6,668 bases of DNA. It comes from Methanosarcinales archaeon (GTDB taxonomy: Archaea; Halobacteriota; Methanosarcinia; Methanosarcinales; Methanogasteraceae). Shown one piece after another: positions 5,704-6,668 of the stretch. Below the pieces are notes generated by a model that was given only the letters and a program-made list of their open reading frames with translations, ran no database searches and was not told the origin of the DNA. The position numbers and the translations under genes were made by a program. The stretch spans positions 1 through 6,668 of the forward strand of contig DAOVGE010000199.1 in the NCBI GenBank assembly GCA_030672605.1, given 5' to 3'. Each line of letters begins with the position of its first letter. Position 1 is the first letter of the stretch.

Positions 5704-6668
5704 ATGAACAGAACAGATATGAAAAATGGCTTGATCGCAGTTCTGGCGATGGTACTACTCATCTCGCCAGTATGCGCTCAAGCCGGCAATATGGGGCATG
5801 ATCCCCTGTACCCGGCACTACCGCAGAAGGACGCTACGCCAGATTATCTTCTGGTGAATGAAGTCGATGTGACAATTGACGCCGGTGCGAAGGAAGCAAC
5901 GCTACAGTTCGATACGTTGATTGCAACACCGGGAGCGAAGGTATACTACGGACTTTACGTGCCAGAGCAGGAGATAAAAGTGCCGCAGTATCGAAGATCG
6001 ACTACAGAAGACCTGACGAACGCGACTGGGAACACATCCCACAGCGTCGCAATCAACATCGGAAAGTTTGAGGGTGCGCGTTACGACATCTGCAACTTCG
6101 GCGAGGATGGGGGCGTAATCTGCTACAGAATCGAACTCTACAACCCGGACGCGGCGTCATCAGTATTTTATGATGGCAGGTTCAGGGTCGATGGGAATTA
6201 TACTCTTGTGCCGTGCGTAATCGAAGGTCCTTTTGTGGATCTCGTGACCGCGGACAGCGCAGTTGTCTCCTGGAAGACCGATGTGCCCACAACCGCAGCA
6301 GTTGAGATCAACAGCGGGTCATACACCGATGAGGTGTCTGGTACCAGCCACGAGATAGCAATCACCGGACTCTCCGCGGGTACGGAATATGAGTACGATG
6401 TGCTTGTCGATGGTGTGGATGACATCAAGACCTACCGCTTCACAACCGAACCTGCAAGCCCGAAGTTTGAGTTTGCGATAATGTCAGACTCAAGAGCTGG
6501 CGTTGGTGGCGGCGAAAGGAGCTTTGCCGGTGTTAACTATCACAAGCTCACCCGGTTCACGATCGATGCGTACCAGAACGGTGCAGACTTCGTCGTCTTC
6601 AGCGGAGATCTCGTCAATGGCTACACAACAAGCATGGACGACTATCGCATGCAGCTTGGGGCATGGAA
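5704..6668 (+). CDS. Secreted metallophosphoesterase with fibronectin-like domain (N-terminal part, cut by window edge)
   Basis: The reading frame is open from the ATG at 5704 to the end of the window (321 whole codons, no stop). Residues 1-26 form a signal peptide (basic start, hydrophobic ALIVL-type core, cleavage near CAQA). Residues about 50-168 are a beta-rich region with C130 and C140, which could form a disulfide. Residues about 172-248 look like the fibronectin-III-type domain found at the N-terminus of purple acid phosphatases (SAVVSWKTD, ITGLSAGTEYEYDV). The calcineurin-like phosphoesterase domain then begins: strand FEFAIMSDSR (255-264) places D262 as the first metal ligand, and FVVFSGDL (296-303) gives the second with D302. 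The usual D-x-H is D-S-R here, a variant that may change the metal site. The remaining ligands (GNHE and later His) lie beyond the edge. It probably acts outside the cell on phosphoesters; the substrate cannot be told. It has its own promoter and ribosome site. Confidence 0.88.
   Translation, partial: MNRTDMKNGLIAVLAMVLLISPVCAQAGNMGHDPLYPALPQKDATPDYLLVNEVDVTIDAGAKEATLQFDTLIATPGAKVYYGLYVPEQEIKVPQYRRSTTEDLTNATGNTSHSVAINIGKFEGARYDICNFGEDGGVICYRIELYNPDAASSVFYDGRFRVDGNYTLVPCVIEGPFVDLVTADSAVVSWKTDVPTTAAVEINSGSYTDEVSGTSHEIAITGLSAGTEYEYDVLVDGVDDIKTYRFTTEPASPKFEFAIMSDSRAGVGGGERSFAGVNYHKLTRFTIDAYQNGADFVVFSGDLVNGYTTSMDDYRMQLGAW

Overview
The window looks archaeal, most likely a euryarchaeote of the methanogen or methane-oxidiser type (lineage inferred, not proven). 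The clearest sign is two near-identical archaeal promoter cores, each a purine-CAAAT BRE joined to a TATA box, lying ahead of the two transcription units. The coding style (mixed ATA/ATC isoleucine codons, moderate G+C, AT-rich gaps) fits this. Nothing in the window fixes genus or species.

Layout: positions 1-808 hold no convincing gene. There is a G+C-rich patch at about 230-490 and an AT-rich promoter zone at about 700-790. Positions 809-5175 are a tight four-gene operon on the + strand. In order, these are a secreted or surface protein anchored by one C-terminal helix (809-1927), an FtsX/MacB-type ABC permease (1924-3222), a LolD/MacB/FtsE-type ABC ATPase (3215-3877), and a second permease paralogous to the first (3883-5175). 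The first two junctions overlap by 4 and 8 nt and the third gap is 5 nt, so translation is probably coupled. Positions 5176-5703 are intergenic, with several inverted repeats, an AGATTA-repeat element and a promoter. At 5704 a secreted metallophosphoesterase with a fibronectin-like N-terminal domain begins and runs off the right edge.

How the genes work together: the two permeases and the ATPase have all the parts of one mechanotransmission-type (MacB/Lol/FtsEX class) ABC complex, probably a heterodimer of two different permeases on an ATPase homodimer. The first gene would supply a large ectodomain on the same outer face as the permease ectodomains. That ectodomain has a thioredoxin-like pattern without a CxxC, followed by a C-x6-C-x-C cluster. 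One permease also carries ectodomain cysteines (Cys-His and Cys-x-Cys) that its paralogue lacks. The substrate is unknown. From memory, the first protein and both permeases resemble uncharacterised proteins of planctomycetes and related bacteria, but this could not be checked here.

The metallophosphoesterase has its own promoter and need not be functionally linked to the operon.
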